A DNA stretch of 14,796 bases from JACQFK01 sp964604905 (GTDB lineage: Bacteria; Planctomycetota; MHYJ01; JACPRB01): NCBI GenBank assembly GCA_964604905.1, contig CAZSCC010000281.1, forward strand, positions 1 through 14,796, in the 5' to 3' direction. Below the pieces are notes generated by a model. That model did no database searches and was not told the DNA's origin. It saw only the letters and a program-made list of their open reading frames with translations. Below, piece after piece: positions 7,688 to 14,208 of this stretch. Position 1 is the first letter of the stretch. Each line of letters begins with the position of its first letter. The translations under genes and the position numbers were made by a program.

Positions 7688-8865
7688 GCGGTCACCCCGG
7701 AGTCGAGGATCGCGGCGAGCCGGCCCGCCTGGGCGCGGCGCTGGAACTCGGGGTGCTCGGGGCGCCGGTAGCGATCCAGGCCCTCGATGAAGGCGCTGAG
7801 CGCGGGAGCCCAGCCGGCCGGCTCCTCCACGGCTACCGCGGTGCCCGCGCCCGTCCGGGCGATCCACGACTCGGCGGCCCCGCCGCGCGGCACGATCGCG
7901 AAGGTCGGCCGGCCCGAGCGCAGGTATTCGTACAGCTTCGCCGGGAGCTGCCGCGCCGCGGGGGCTTCCAGGCAGAGGAAGAACGCGTCGGTCTCCGAGA
8001 AGAGGCGGCCCAGGTCCCGGTGGGCCACATGGCCCTCGGGCCGGACGGGGTACGGCCACGTCCCGGGCGTGAATTGTCCGAAGCGGTCTCCCACGACGCG
8101 TACCTCGACGTCGCGGAGGCCCGTCTCGGCGAGCGCGCGGAGGAACGATCCGGGGCCCTGATGGCCGTAGATGGCGCCGGCGTACGTGAAGACCCTCGGC
8201 CTCCGGCCGGGCGTCGGCGGGTCGACGGCGTAGTCCTCCGGGTCGAAGCCGTTCTCGATCGTCTCGCAGCGGATCCCCGGGAACCGCGCGCGGAGGTCCT
8301 CCGTGTGGAGCGGATTGAGCGTCACGACCGCCCGGGCGGCTTCGATCACCCGCCGCTCGAGGCGGCGGTGTTTCTCCTCGTGCCAGGCGGTGGCCGGCCG
8401 GAAGTACATGTTCCGCGTCCACTCGTTGTGGAAGTCCAGGACGAGCGGGACGCCCGTCTCCCGCGCCACGTCGGTAGCCGCGATGAGCGACCCGGTCGGC
8501 ACCGAATTGGCCCAGAGGACGTCGGGCCGGTCCCGGTCGATCCGCTTCAGGAGGACCTTCCGGAGCCGACCTTTCCATCCCGTTTCCGGGTCCGGTACGA
8601 ACAGGAAACGGCGCACCGGATCGATCCACCGGCCCGGGAGGATCCCCAGAAGGCGCGAGGACTCGAAGGGGTCGAGCTCGAGTTCCGGCGCGGGCCGTCC
8701 GGCGAAGCTCTCGTCTCGGGGTTGGCGCGGGTCGGGCCGATGGGCGATCACGATCGGCTCCCAGCCGAATTCAGGGAGATATCGGGCGAACTTGTGGGCC
8801 CGTTGAGCGGCGACCGCCCCCGAGGGGGGGAAGTGATACGCCGCCATCAGGATCCGTTTGGCCAT
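7684..8865 (-). CDS. GT4-like glycosyltransferase, first gene of the operon
   Basis: 393 residues starting M-A-K-R-I-L-M-A-A-Y-H-F-P-P-S-G-A; the Y-H-F-P-P-x-G segment followed by Q-R-A-H-K-F-A-R-Y-L is a typical GT4 N-domain (Glyco_trans_4_4-like). Residues 143-149 (L-D-F-H-N-E-W) and 204-212 (E-N-G-F-D-P-E-D-Y) mark the acceptor domain and the entry to the donor domain. The C-domain has L-P-A-K-L-Y-E-Y-L-R-S-G-R-P at 307-320, the conserved donor-contacting helix, with E313 as the second glutamate equivalent. It is the promoter-proximal gene of the minus-strand run. AGAAGGGA sits four bases before the ATG. An inverted repeat at 8888-8926 lies just upstream and may control the whole operon. 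Sugar specificity is unknown. Confidence 0.88.
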   Translation of the reverse strand: MAKRILMAAYHFPPSGAVAAQRAHKFARYLPEFGWEPIVIAHRPDPRQPRDESFAGRPAPELELDPFESSRLLGILPGRWIDPVRRFLFVPDPETGWKGRLRKVLLKRIDRDRPDVLWANSVPTGSLIAATDVARETGVPLVLDFHNEWTRNMYFRPATAWHEEKHRRLERRVIEAARAVVTLNPLHTEDLRARFPGIRCETIENGFDPEDYAVDPPTPGRRPRVFTYAGAIYGHQGPGSFLRALAETGLRDVEVRVVGDRFGQFTPGTWPYPVRPEGHVAHRDLGRLFSETDAFFLCLEAPAARQLPAKLYEYLRSGRPTFAIVPRGGAAESWIARTGAGTAVAVEEPAGWAPALSAFIEGLDRYRRPEHPEFQRRAQAGRLAAILDSGVTA

Positions 8866-8887
8866 GGTCCCTTCTCGATCGGCAACA

Positions 8888-8926
8888 AAGTGTTCATCTG
8901 GGCACCCGATGTCGAGATGAACACTT
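8888..8926. repeat. Perfect 12-base inverted repeat in the divergent promoter region
   Basis: AAGTGTTCATCT (8888-8899) and AGATGAACACTT (8915-8926) are exact reverse complements separated by 15 bases. The repeat lies 22 bases upstream of the minus-strand operon start and 46 bases before the plus-strand O-antigen ligase start, so it could be an operator for both. If the operon is transcribed from the AT-rich spot near 8962-8968, the repeat would lie in its 5' leader as a hairpin. It has no flanking T-run and is not a good terminator. A leftover mobile-element end is an alternative. Confidence 0.7.
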
Positions 8927-8961
8927 GGCCTCCCCTGCGCCCCGGGGTGGGGAATGTCCGA

Positions 8962-8967
8962 TATAAT
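8962..8967 (+). promoter_or_regulatory. Candidate -10 box for the O-antigen ligase gene
   Basis: An exact TATAAT ends five bases before the GTG at 8973. No recognisable -35 hexamer sits 16-18 bases upstream, where the sequence is GC-rich. An in-frame TAA overlaps the box, so translation cannot begin further upstream. Transcription from this box would begin at or within a few bases of the GTG, giving a leaderless or nearly leaderless mRNA. On the opposite strand the same AT-rich spot reads TATTAT, a possible but weaker -10 for the glycosyltransferase operon. Confidence 0.5.
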
Positions 8968-8972
8968 ACGAT

Positions 8973-10388
8973 GTGGTGACTGGACTCTCCCGGGAAGATC
9001 GCTCCGACCCCTCCCCCCTCCAGAGGATCATCCCCATCGTGCTCCTCCTCGGGAGCCTGGGAACCATCGTCTCCTGGCTCACCCGGGGCGCCGACCCCTG
9101 GGTCTTTCTCCAGGTGGGCGCCGCCGGGGCGCTCTTCGTCTACCTCCTCACGTTCGTGGACATCATCCTCGGACTGGCCATCCTGATCGGCTGCGTCGGG
9201 CTCTCGCCCGAGATTTCGATCGGAGGAGTGGACCACCTGCGGCTCGAGGACTTCGTCATCCCGGCCCTCCTCATGGCGTGGCTCCTCCGGGCGGGCCATA
9301 GCCGGGAACCCCTGGCCCCCTCGGGCCTGGGAGGGCTCGTCCTCGCCTACGTCGCGGTGCTTCTCGCGTCGACTCTGCTGGGCATCGCGGCCGGCACCAC
9401 CCGACTGGGAGAAGCCGTGATCCTCCTCGGCAAGTACCTCGAGTACTTCGCCCTGTTCGTCCTCATCGTGAACAATGTCCGGACGGAGCAGGAATTCAAG
9501 GCGCTGGCCATCTTCTCCATCCTCGTGGCCGTCGTAAGCGCCCTCCTCTTCTCAGGTACGGCCCTGGCCAATCCCACCCCGGCCGCAAAGGTGCACGGCC
9601 CCATGGGGGAGACGGCCAACATCTACGGCGGCTATCTGATCCTGAACCTGGCGATAGCCGTGGGGCTCTTCCTGCACGCGGCCACCCCCGGACAGCGCAT
9701 CGCCGCCAGCGCGGCCATCGCCTTCCTGGGCATCCCGGTCCTCCACACCTACTCGCGCACCTCCTCCGTCTCCCTCGGGGCGGCCCTCCTGGTGTTCGGG
9801 CTGACGAAAGAGCGCCGGATCCTCCCCGTGCTCCTGATCGTCGGGCTCCTGGTACCCCTGATCGCCCCGGAGAGCGTGTGGAGCCACCTCGTGACCGTGG
9901 CGGGGGTCGTCACCGGCTCCCATCCCCCTTCCTGGGACGCCCGGATCCTGGCGTGGGAGGAAGCGGTCCCCCGCGTGCTCGGGAGCAACCCGATCCTCGG
10001 CTTCGGGCCCGGATCCGTCCGGCGCGGCGAGGTGGACAGCGAGTACGTCCGGGCCCTGCTGGACTCCGGACTCCTCGGGCTGGGGCTCTTTGGCGCGCTG
10101 CTCTTCCGGATCGGGAAGATCGCCTTCCTCCGCCACGACACGATCCGCGGCCCCGGCTTCCACAAGGGCTATGCGGCGGGGTTCCTGATCGCCTTCTTCG
10201 CCCTGATCGTCCACGCGGTGGCCGCCACGAGCTTCACCGCCATCCGGACGACGGAGGGGTTCATGATCCTCGCGGGGCTCTACTTCAGCCAGGTCAACCG
10301 GCTGGCGGAATGGACCGCCCCGCCTCCCGCGACCGCGGGCGTCCCGGTGGTCCTGATCCCGCCCGCGGCGGCCGCTCCCCTCCGCTAA
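8973..10388 (+). CDS. O-antigen ligase / Wzy-family polymerase membrane protein
   Basis: 471 residues with many hydrophobic helices (for example about 18-36, 43-75, 92-106, 119-140, 150-167, 177-194, 217-235, 245-258, 264-277, 283-299, 364-380, 400-418, 429-440). The conserved Wzy_C features are S-R-T-S at 261-264, W-D-A-R-I-L-A-W at 321-328 with R324 in the large periplasmic loop, L-G-F-G-P-G-S at 342-348, and D-S-E-Y-V-R-A-L-L-D-S-G-L-L-G at 355-369, where related proteins often have H-N-x-Y. Proteins of this family either polymerise lipid-linked repeat units (Wzy) or ligate the glycan to an acceptor (WaaL, PglL); sequence alone does not decide. The start is GTG at 8973 or 8976; an in-frame stop lies just upstream at 8964-8966. 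No Shine-Dalgarno is visible. It is transcribed away from the flippase and glycosyltransferase operon and meets hslU tail to tail. Confidence 0.88.
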   Translation: MVTGLSREDRSDPSPLQRIIPIVLLLGSLGTIVSWLTRGADPWVFLQVGAAGALFVYLLTFVDIILGLAILIGCVGLSPEISIGGVDHLRLEDFVIPALLMAWLLRAGHSREPLAPSGLGGLVLAYVAVLLASTLLGIAAGTTRLGEAVILLGKYLEYFALFVLIVNNVRTEQEFKALAIFSILVAVVSALLFSGTALANPTPAAKVHGPMGETANIYGGYLILNLAIAVGLFLHAATPGQRIAASAAIAFLGIPVLHTYSRTSSVSLGAALLVFGLTKERRILPVLLIVGLLVPLIAPESVWSHLVTVAGVVTGSHPPSWDARILAWEEAVPRVLGSNPILGFGPGSVRRGEVDSEYVRALLDSGLLGLGLFGALLFRIGKIAFLRHDTIRGPGFHKGYAAGFLIAFFALIVHAVAATSFTAIRTTEGFMILAGLYFSQVNRLAEWTAPPPATAGVPVVLIPPAAAAPLR

Positions 10389-10447
10389 CGTCCCGCCTCC
10401 TTGGCGCTCGCGTTCAATAGTCAAGGACGTTGCTCGCGCCGCCCGGT

Positions 10448-10473
10448 GCTTGAGCTCCCAAGGGGTTTCAAGC
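10448..10473. terminator. Weak hairpin after the O-antigen ligase gene, possible terminator
   Basis: GCTTGA (10448-10453) pairs with TCAAGC (10468-10473), with extra wobble and CC/GG pairs inside it around a small loop. It lies 59 bases past the ligase stop, between convergent genes. No U-run follows on either strand, so intrinsic termination is uncertain. Confidence 0.25.
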
Positions 10474-10487
10474 TTCAGGCTTCAAGC
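10467..10487. repeat. Three tandem 7-base repeats (TTCARGC)
   Basis: TTCAAGC, TTCAGGC and TTCAAGC follow one another directly at 10467-10473, 10474-10480 and 10481-10487, inside the 135-base convergent gap at 10389-10523. That gap shows no open frame worth calling. The repeat partly overlaps the hairpin at 10448-10473. It may be a fragment of a dispersed intergenic repeat; copy number elsewhere cannot be seen from here. Confidence 0.6.
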
Positions 10488-10524
10488 AGTGCGCCGGCGA
10501 AACGAAGCGATGAAAGGGCGCACT
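10488..10524 (-). terminator. Hairpin at the hslU stop codon, candidate terminator
   Basis: AGTGCGCC (10488-10495) and GGCGCACT (10517-10524) are exact reverse complements around a 21-base loop. On the minus strand the stem begins at the last base of the hslU TAA. The GC-rich stem in a convergent gap fits a transcript end, but there is no following T-run and the loop is long, so a Rho-dependent or mRNA-stabilising role is equally possible. Confidence 0.35.
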
Positions 10525-11867
10525 TAGAGGATGTATTTCCGCACGTCCTCGTCCTCGAGGATGTCCTTGAGCCGCTCGCGGACGTACTTCGCGTCGATCG
10601 AGATGCGGGCCGGGGCGATCTCCGGCGCGGTGAAGGAGATCTCGTCGAGCACCTTCTCGACCACGGTGTGGAGCCGCCGCGCGCCGATGTCCTGCATGGA
10701 ACTGTTGACCTGGGCCGCGATCGTCGCCATCTCCTCGACCGCGTCCTTCTTGAAGTCGATCTCGACCCCCTCCGTCCGCATCAGCGACGTGTACTGCTTG
10801 AGGAGCGCGTTCTTCGGCTCGGTCAGGATGCGGATGAAGTCCTCGCGATTGAGGCTCTTCAGCTCGGCCCGCAGCGGGAAGCGCCCCTGAAGCTCGGGGA
10901 TCAGGTCGGTGGGCTTCGCATGGCTGAACGCCCCCGCCGCGACGAAGAGCATGTAGTCGGTCTTCACCACCCCGTAGCGGGTGTTCACGGTCGCGCCCTC
11001 GACGATCGGAAGCAGGTCGCGCTGCACGCCCTCGCGGGAGACGTCCGGACCGGAGGACTTGTCCGCCCCCACGATCTTGTCGATCTCGTCGATGAAGATC
11101 ACGCCCGACTCCTGCGCCCGGCGGATCCCCTCGCGCGTGGCGCGGTCGCGGTCGATCAGCTTCTCGGCCTCCTGCTGAGTCACCAGCCTCCGCGCTTCCG
11201 CCACGGTCGTCCGCCGCGTCACCTGCTTGGGGGGGAACATGTTGCCGAGTGCACCGGGCATGTCCATCCCGACCTCCTCCATGCCCTGCGGCGAAAAGAC
11301 CTGCATGAAGGGGGTCTGGCGTTCCTCCACCTGGATCTCGACATCGCGGGCGTCGAGCGAGCCGCTCCGGAGCTTCTCCCGCATCTTCTCGCGCGACTGG
11401 GCGGCGCGCTCGGCCGTCTCGGGCTCCTCGGAGCCGGTGGAACGCCGCGGCGGGAGCAGGAGGTCGAGCAGCCGCTCCTCCGCGTGCTCCTCGGCCTTCT
11501 TCTGGACCTTCGAGAGCTCTTCGGCCTTCACCATGCTGATCGAGACTTCGACCAGGTCGCGCACGATGGATTCCACGTCGCGCCCCACGTAACCCACCTC
11601 GGTGTAGCGGGTCGCCTCGACCTTCACGAACGGCGCCGAAACGAGCTGGGCCAGGCGGCGGGCGATCTCGGTCTTGCCCACGCCGGTCGGGCCGATCAGC
11701 ATGATGTTCTTCGGCGAGAAGTCGTACCGGAGCTCGGGGGGCAGCTGCTGCCGTCGCCACCGGTTGCGGACGGCGATCGCCACGACGCGCTTGGCCGCGT
11801 CCTGGCCGACGATGTAGGTGCTCAGCTCCTCGACCACCTTGCGCGGAGTCAGGTCTCGTGAGTCCAT
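10524..11867 (-). CDS. hslU: HslU, ATPase subunit of the HslVU protease
   Basis: 447 residues, close to the family length of about 440-470. The AAA+ core has Walker A G-P-T-G-V-G-K-T at 59-66, pore loop G-Y-V-G at 92-95, and Walker B V-I-F-I-D-E-I-D at 256-263. R329 in E-L-Q-G-R-F-P is the probable arginine finger, and G-A-R-R at 395-398 is sensor 2. The I-domain that receives substrates covers roughly 110-240. The C-terminus E-D-V-R-K-Y-I-L is the tail that docks between HslV subunits to activate them. The hexamer unfolds cytosolic substrates with ATP and feeds them to HslV. The ATG at 11865-11867 has no Shine-Dalgarno but a promoter-like TTGACC/TAGACT pair directly upstream. Unlike the common layout, hslV is not adjacent: a 588-residue membrane protein gene separates them. 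The overlapping 430-residue frame at 10468-11760 is a shadow. Confidence 0.98.
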   Translation of the reverse strand: MDSRDLTPRKVVEELSTYIVGQDAAKRVVAIAVRNRWRRQQLPPELRYDFSPKNIMLIGPTGVGKTEIARRLAQLVSAPFVKVEATRYTEVGYVGRDVESIVRDLVEVSISMVKAEELSKVQKKAEEHAEERLLDLLLPPRRSTGSEEPETAERAAQSREKMREKLRSGSLDARDVEIQVEERQTPFMQVFSPQGMEEVGMDMPGALGNMFPPKQVTRRTTVAEARRLVTQQEAEKLIDRDRATREGIRRAQESGVIFIDEIDKIVGADKSSGPDVSREGVQRDLLPIVEGATVNTRYGVVKTDYMLFVAAGAFSHAKPTDLIPELQGRFPLRAELKSLNREDFIRILTEPKNALLKQYTSLMRTEGVEIDFKKDAVEEMATIAAQVNSSMQDIGARRLHTVVEKVLDEISFTAPEIAPARISIDAKYVRERLKDILEDEDVRKYIL

Positions 11868-11874
11868 GGGGACG

Positions 11875-11902
11875 AGTCTAGCAACGGTCGAAAGGGGGTC
11901 AA
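11875..11902 (-). promoter_or_regulatory. Candidate hslU promoter
   Basis: On the minus strand TTGACC (11897-11902) and TAGACT (11875-11880) are 16 bases apart. They match the sigma-70 consensus at five of six and four of six positions. The -10 hexamer ends seven bases before the hslU ATG, so transcription would begin about at the start codon (leaderless). It fills most of the 36-base gap after the membrane protein gene. Confidence 0.5.
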
Positions 11903-11903
11903 C

Positions 11904-13670
11904 CTAATCCACCCGGTAGAGCGTGCACTCGTTCCGGGTCTCGACGGCCGTCACGCGCGCGTCGGAGAGCATCGAAGGGGAACGGGCGAGCATGTTCTGA
12001 AAGCCCCACGTCTTCGCGTAGGGCGCGCCGTTGAGGACGATCAGGCCGATCCCGTGCCGGTCGAGGAGCGCGCGGAGCTGCGGACCGGAAGAGATGCCCT
12101 CGAACGCGATCTCCCGCTGGATGTCGGAGGCGGCCAGGAACGGCGCGCGGCAGTAATAGACGCGCTGCTCGACGAGGAGGACCTTCCTCCCCGGCGGAAG
12201 CCTCCCCTCCGCCTCGCGCATCGCCCACGCGCTGTTCACGCGCGCATCGAGGTAGGCCTCGCGCGAGATCAGCCCCGCCGCGGCCGGAATCTTGGGGGCA
12301 TTCCGCACCGCGTGGATCCCCTGTCCCACCAGGAGCGTCGCCAGCAGGAAGAGCGTGCCGGGAAGGGCGAGGGACCTCCTCCGCTCCGCGACCGCGCGGA
12401 GCGCCTGTGCCCCGAGGACGGCGAGCCCCAGGAACGCCGGCGATCCGTACCGGAGGGCGTTCGTCACCCCCTGAGGCGTGAGCCCCACCTGCCGAAGGAG
12501 GAGCGCCATGAAGACCAGCAGCGCGATCGCGAGCCAACGGACCCGCCGCATCGCCTTGATGCCGAATGCCGCGATCCCCGCGACGACGAAACCATCCGTC
12601 TTGAGCCCGTCGAGGATCGCCCTCCACCCCTCGAGCCCGGCCTCCCCGGCCGCCGCCGCCCCCGCCACCCCCTCGGGGAGGAACGGAAAGAACGCGTTCC
12701 CCGTCACGAGGAAGTTCCGCACGTACCAGGGGCAGCCCACGATCCCGGCCACCCCTGCGAGGGCCGCTCCCTCGCGCAACAGGCGCGCGATCGGCATCCG
12801 GTCGACGACCCGCACGAAGGCCCACGTCGCTCCCACGGCGATCACGGCCCACGCAGAGGCGTACTTGATCCCCAGAAGCATTCCCAGGGCGAATCCCGCC
12901 AGGCCGATCCACCGGATCGACGAGCCTTCCCGGAGGCGCCAGAGAGCGTACAGCGCCACCGTGAGGTAGACCGCCTGCCCCACCTCGACGTCGCCCCCGT
13001 CCAGGCGGAGCGCATAGGTCGTCAATCCCAGATAGGCCGTCCCGGCACCGATGCGCGCGGCCTCGCCCCCCAGCCTCCCGCCCCAGTGGCGAGCGAGGGC
13101 CAGCCCCGCGAAGTAGAATAAGAAGTTGGCGAGCGACGCCAGCGCCTCCCCCTGGAAAAGGAAGCCCACGGTCTGGAGCATCTCCATGGCCGCGGGACGG
13201 TACCCGTGGGGGATATCCGGGCGAACGACCATCCACCCCTCCTCGGCACGGAGACGCGCGGTCGCGAAGTGATAGACGCCCGTGTCCCAGCCGGTCTCCG
13301 GCGCCAGGCAGCCGACGACGCCGAACGCTCCGCAGACGAGGACGAGCGCGCGGAAGAACGCTTCGGCCCCGCGCAGGGGAAGCACACCGCGCAACCACCC
13401 AATCGCGCCCCTCGCCGCGGCCGCCATGTCGCGCCTCGCCCAGACCGCCCCCGCCAGCAGCGCTCCCGCCAGGACCCAGCGGGCGGGGAGCCGCGCAAAG
13501 AGGAGCCCCATGGTCAGGAGCGAGAGGAAGGCCATGCCCAGCGGGAGCCCCAGGACCGACCGCTCGTCGTCCGACGAATCCGGCAGGAGTCGGCCCACCC
13601 AGCGGCGCCCGACCGATCCCGCGATCAGCGCCAGGAGGCCTATCTCGAGGATCGCGAGCACCCCGGACAT
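11904..13670 (-). CDS. GT-C/PMT-like membrane glycosyltransferase between hslV and hslU
   Basis: 588 residues with repeated membrane helices (about 4-20, 42-59, 64-78, 107-122, 181-194, 205-219, 232-245, 254-286, 301-314, 360-370, 378-393, 407-423, 435-450) and a soluble C-terminal part from about 460. The first large loop has P-E-T-G-W-D-T-G-V-Y-H-F at 124-135, where GT39-type enzymes carry acidic catalytic residues. C-P-W-Y-V-R-N-F-L-V-T-G-N at 313-325 is the conserved P-W-Y-x-R-N ... G-N motif, and G-I-K-Y at 267-270 and A-L-R-Y at 405-408 are also typical. Such enzymes move a sugar from a polyprenyl-phosphate donor to a lipid, glycan or protein outside the membrane. The ATG is four bases after the hslV stop, and GAGGAG inside the hslV end is ten bases before it, so it is co-translated with hslV. 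Exact subfamily and substrate are unknown. Confidence 0.78.
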   Translation of the reverse strand: MSGVLAILEIGLLALIAGSVGRRWVGRLLPDSSDDERSVLGLPLGMAFLSLLTMGLLFARLPARWVLAGALLAGAVWARRDMAAAARGAIGWLRGVLPLRGAEAFFRALVLVCGAFGVVGCLAPETGWDTGVYHFATARLRAEEGWMVVRPDIPHGYRPAAMEMLQTVGFLFQGEALASLANFLFYFAGLALARHWGGRLGGEAARIGAGTAYLGLTTYALRLDGGDVEVGQAVYLTVALYALWRLREGSSIRWIGLAGFALGMLLGIKYASAWAVIAVGATWAFVRVVDRMPIARLLREGAALAGVAGIVGCPWYVRNFLVTGNAFFPFLPEGVAGAAAAGEAGLEGWRAILDGLKTDGFVVAGIAAFGIKAMRRVRWLAIALLVFMALLLRQVGLTPQGVTNALRYGSPAFLGLAVLGAQALRAVAERRRSLALPGTLFLLATLLVGQGIHAVRNAPKIPAAAGLISREAYLDARVNSAWAMREAEGRLPPGRKVLLVEQRVYYCRAPFLAASDIQREIAFEGISSGPQLRALLDRHGIGLIVLNGAPYAKTWGFQNMLARSPSMLSDARVTAVETRNECTLYRVD

Positions 13671-13674
13671 CCGG

Positions 13675-14193
13675 CTACAACTCCTCGATGTGGAGGCGCT
13701 CGTTCGTGTAGATGCAGAGCCTCGCGGCGATCTCGAGCGCCTCGCGGACGATGTCCTTGGCCTTGAGCGTCGAGTGCTTCACGAGCGCCCGCGCCGCGGC
13801 GACCGCATACGGGCCGCCGGAGCCGATCCCGGCCACGCCGTCGTCCGGCTCGATCACGTCGCCCTGGCCCGAGATGAGAAGCGTGTGCTCCTTGTCCGCC
13901 ACGAGGAGGAGCGACTCGAGGCGGCGGAGGAAGCGGTCGGTCCGCCACTCCTTGGCCAGATCCACGGCCGCCTTCACGACGTTCCCCTGGGATTTCTTGA
14001 GCATCCCCTCGAACTTGTCGAGGAGGGTCATGGCATCCGCCGTCCCACCGGCGAATCCGGCGAAGACCTTCCCTTCGTGGAGCCTGCGGATCTTGATGGC
14101 GTCGTGCTTCACCACGGTGCCGCCCTGAGTGACCTGGCCGTCGCCGCCGAGCGCGACGCCGCCTGCGTGACGCACCGCGAGGATCGTGGTCAT
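13675..14193 (-). CDS. hslV: HslV, proteolytic subunit of the HslVU protease
   Basis: 172 residues, the typical length. After removal of Met1 the N-terminal Thr2 (M-T-T-I-L-A-V-R) is the catalytic nucleophile, as in all N-terminal nucleophile proteasome-like peptidases. Supporting residues are D18 in G-G-D-G-Q, K34 in D-A-I-K-I-R-R, and S125 in G-S-G-G at 124-127. A-G-F-A-G-G-T-A-D-A at 45-54 and W-R-T-D-R at 83-87 are family signatures, and I-Y-T-N at 161-164 plus the E-E-L end complete the match. Two stacked hexamers form the chamber, active only with HslU. The ATG at 14191-14193 has no Shine-Dalgarno; a TATAAT ends nine bases upstream. It starts 10 bases after the stop of one GT-C glycosyltransferase and ends 4 bases before another, so it lies inside a glycosyltransferase gene run. 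Confidence 0.98.
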   Translation of the reverse strand: MTTILAVRHAGGVALGGDGQVTQGGTVVKHDAIKIRRLHEGKVFAGFAGGTADAMTLLDKFEGMLKKSQGNVVKAAVDLAKEWRTDRFLRRLESLLLVADKEHTLLISGQGDVIEPDDGVAGIGSGGPYAVAAARALVKHSTLKAKDIVREALEIAARLCIYTNERLHIEEL

Positions 14194-14202
14194 GTCGCGG
14201 TC

Positions 14203-14208
14203 ATTATA
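14203..14208 (-). promoter_or_regulatory. Candidate -10 box for hslV
   Basis: On the minus strand an exact TATAAT overlaps the last codon and the TAA of the upstream glycosyltransferase and ends nine bases before the hslV ATG. Transcription from it would give a leader of about two bases. No good -35 hexamer is visible 16-18 bases upstream. Read-through from the upstream gene could also express hslV. Confidence 0.4.

Noticed and set aside
7688..8629. N-terminal extension of the flippase, giving an 828-residue protein
   Set aside because: The extra stretch overlaps the GT4 gene at 7684-8865 out of frame and is arginine/proline/glycine-rich. The ATG at 7687 matches the usual Wzx start.
8888..8926. 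Inverted repeat read as an intrinsic terminator
   Set aside because: There is no T-run on either side in the correct position, and it sits between divergent starts, not gene ends.
8847..9299. 150-residue minus-strand open frame crossing the divergent promoter region
   Set aside because: It is very rich in E, D, G and P, lies antisense to the O-antigen ligase start, overlaps the inverted repeat and has no recognisable domain.
10389..10523. tRNA or small RNA gene in the convergent gap
   Set aside because: There is no cloverleaf or TΨC-like GTTCRA box in a suitable arrangement, and the stems found are too short and separate.
10468..11760. Minus-strand 430-residue open frame overlapping hslU
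   Set aside because: It is a shadow in another frame of hslU, which itself matches its family end to end.
11899..13398. Minus-strand 499-residue open frame overlapping the GT-C gene
   Set aside because: It is a shadow with low-complexity arginine/glycine composition, while the other frame has membrane helices and PMT-like motifs.
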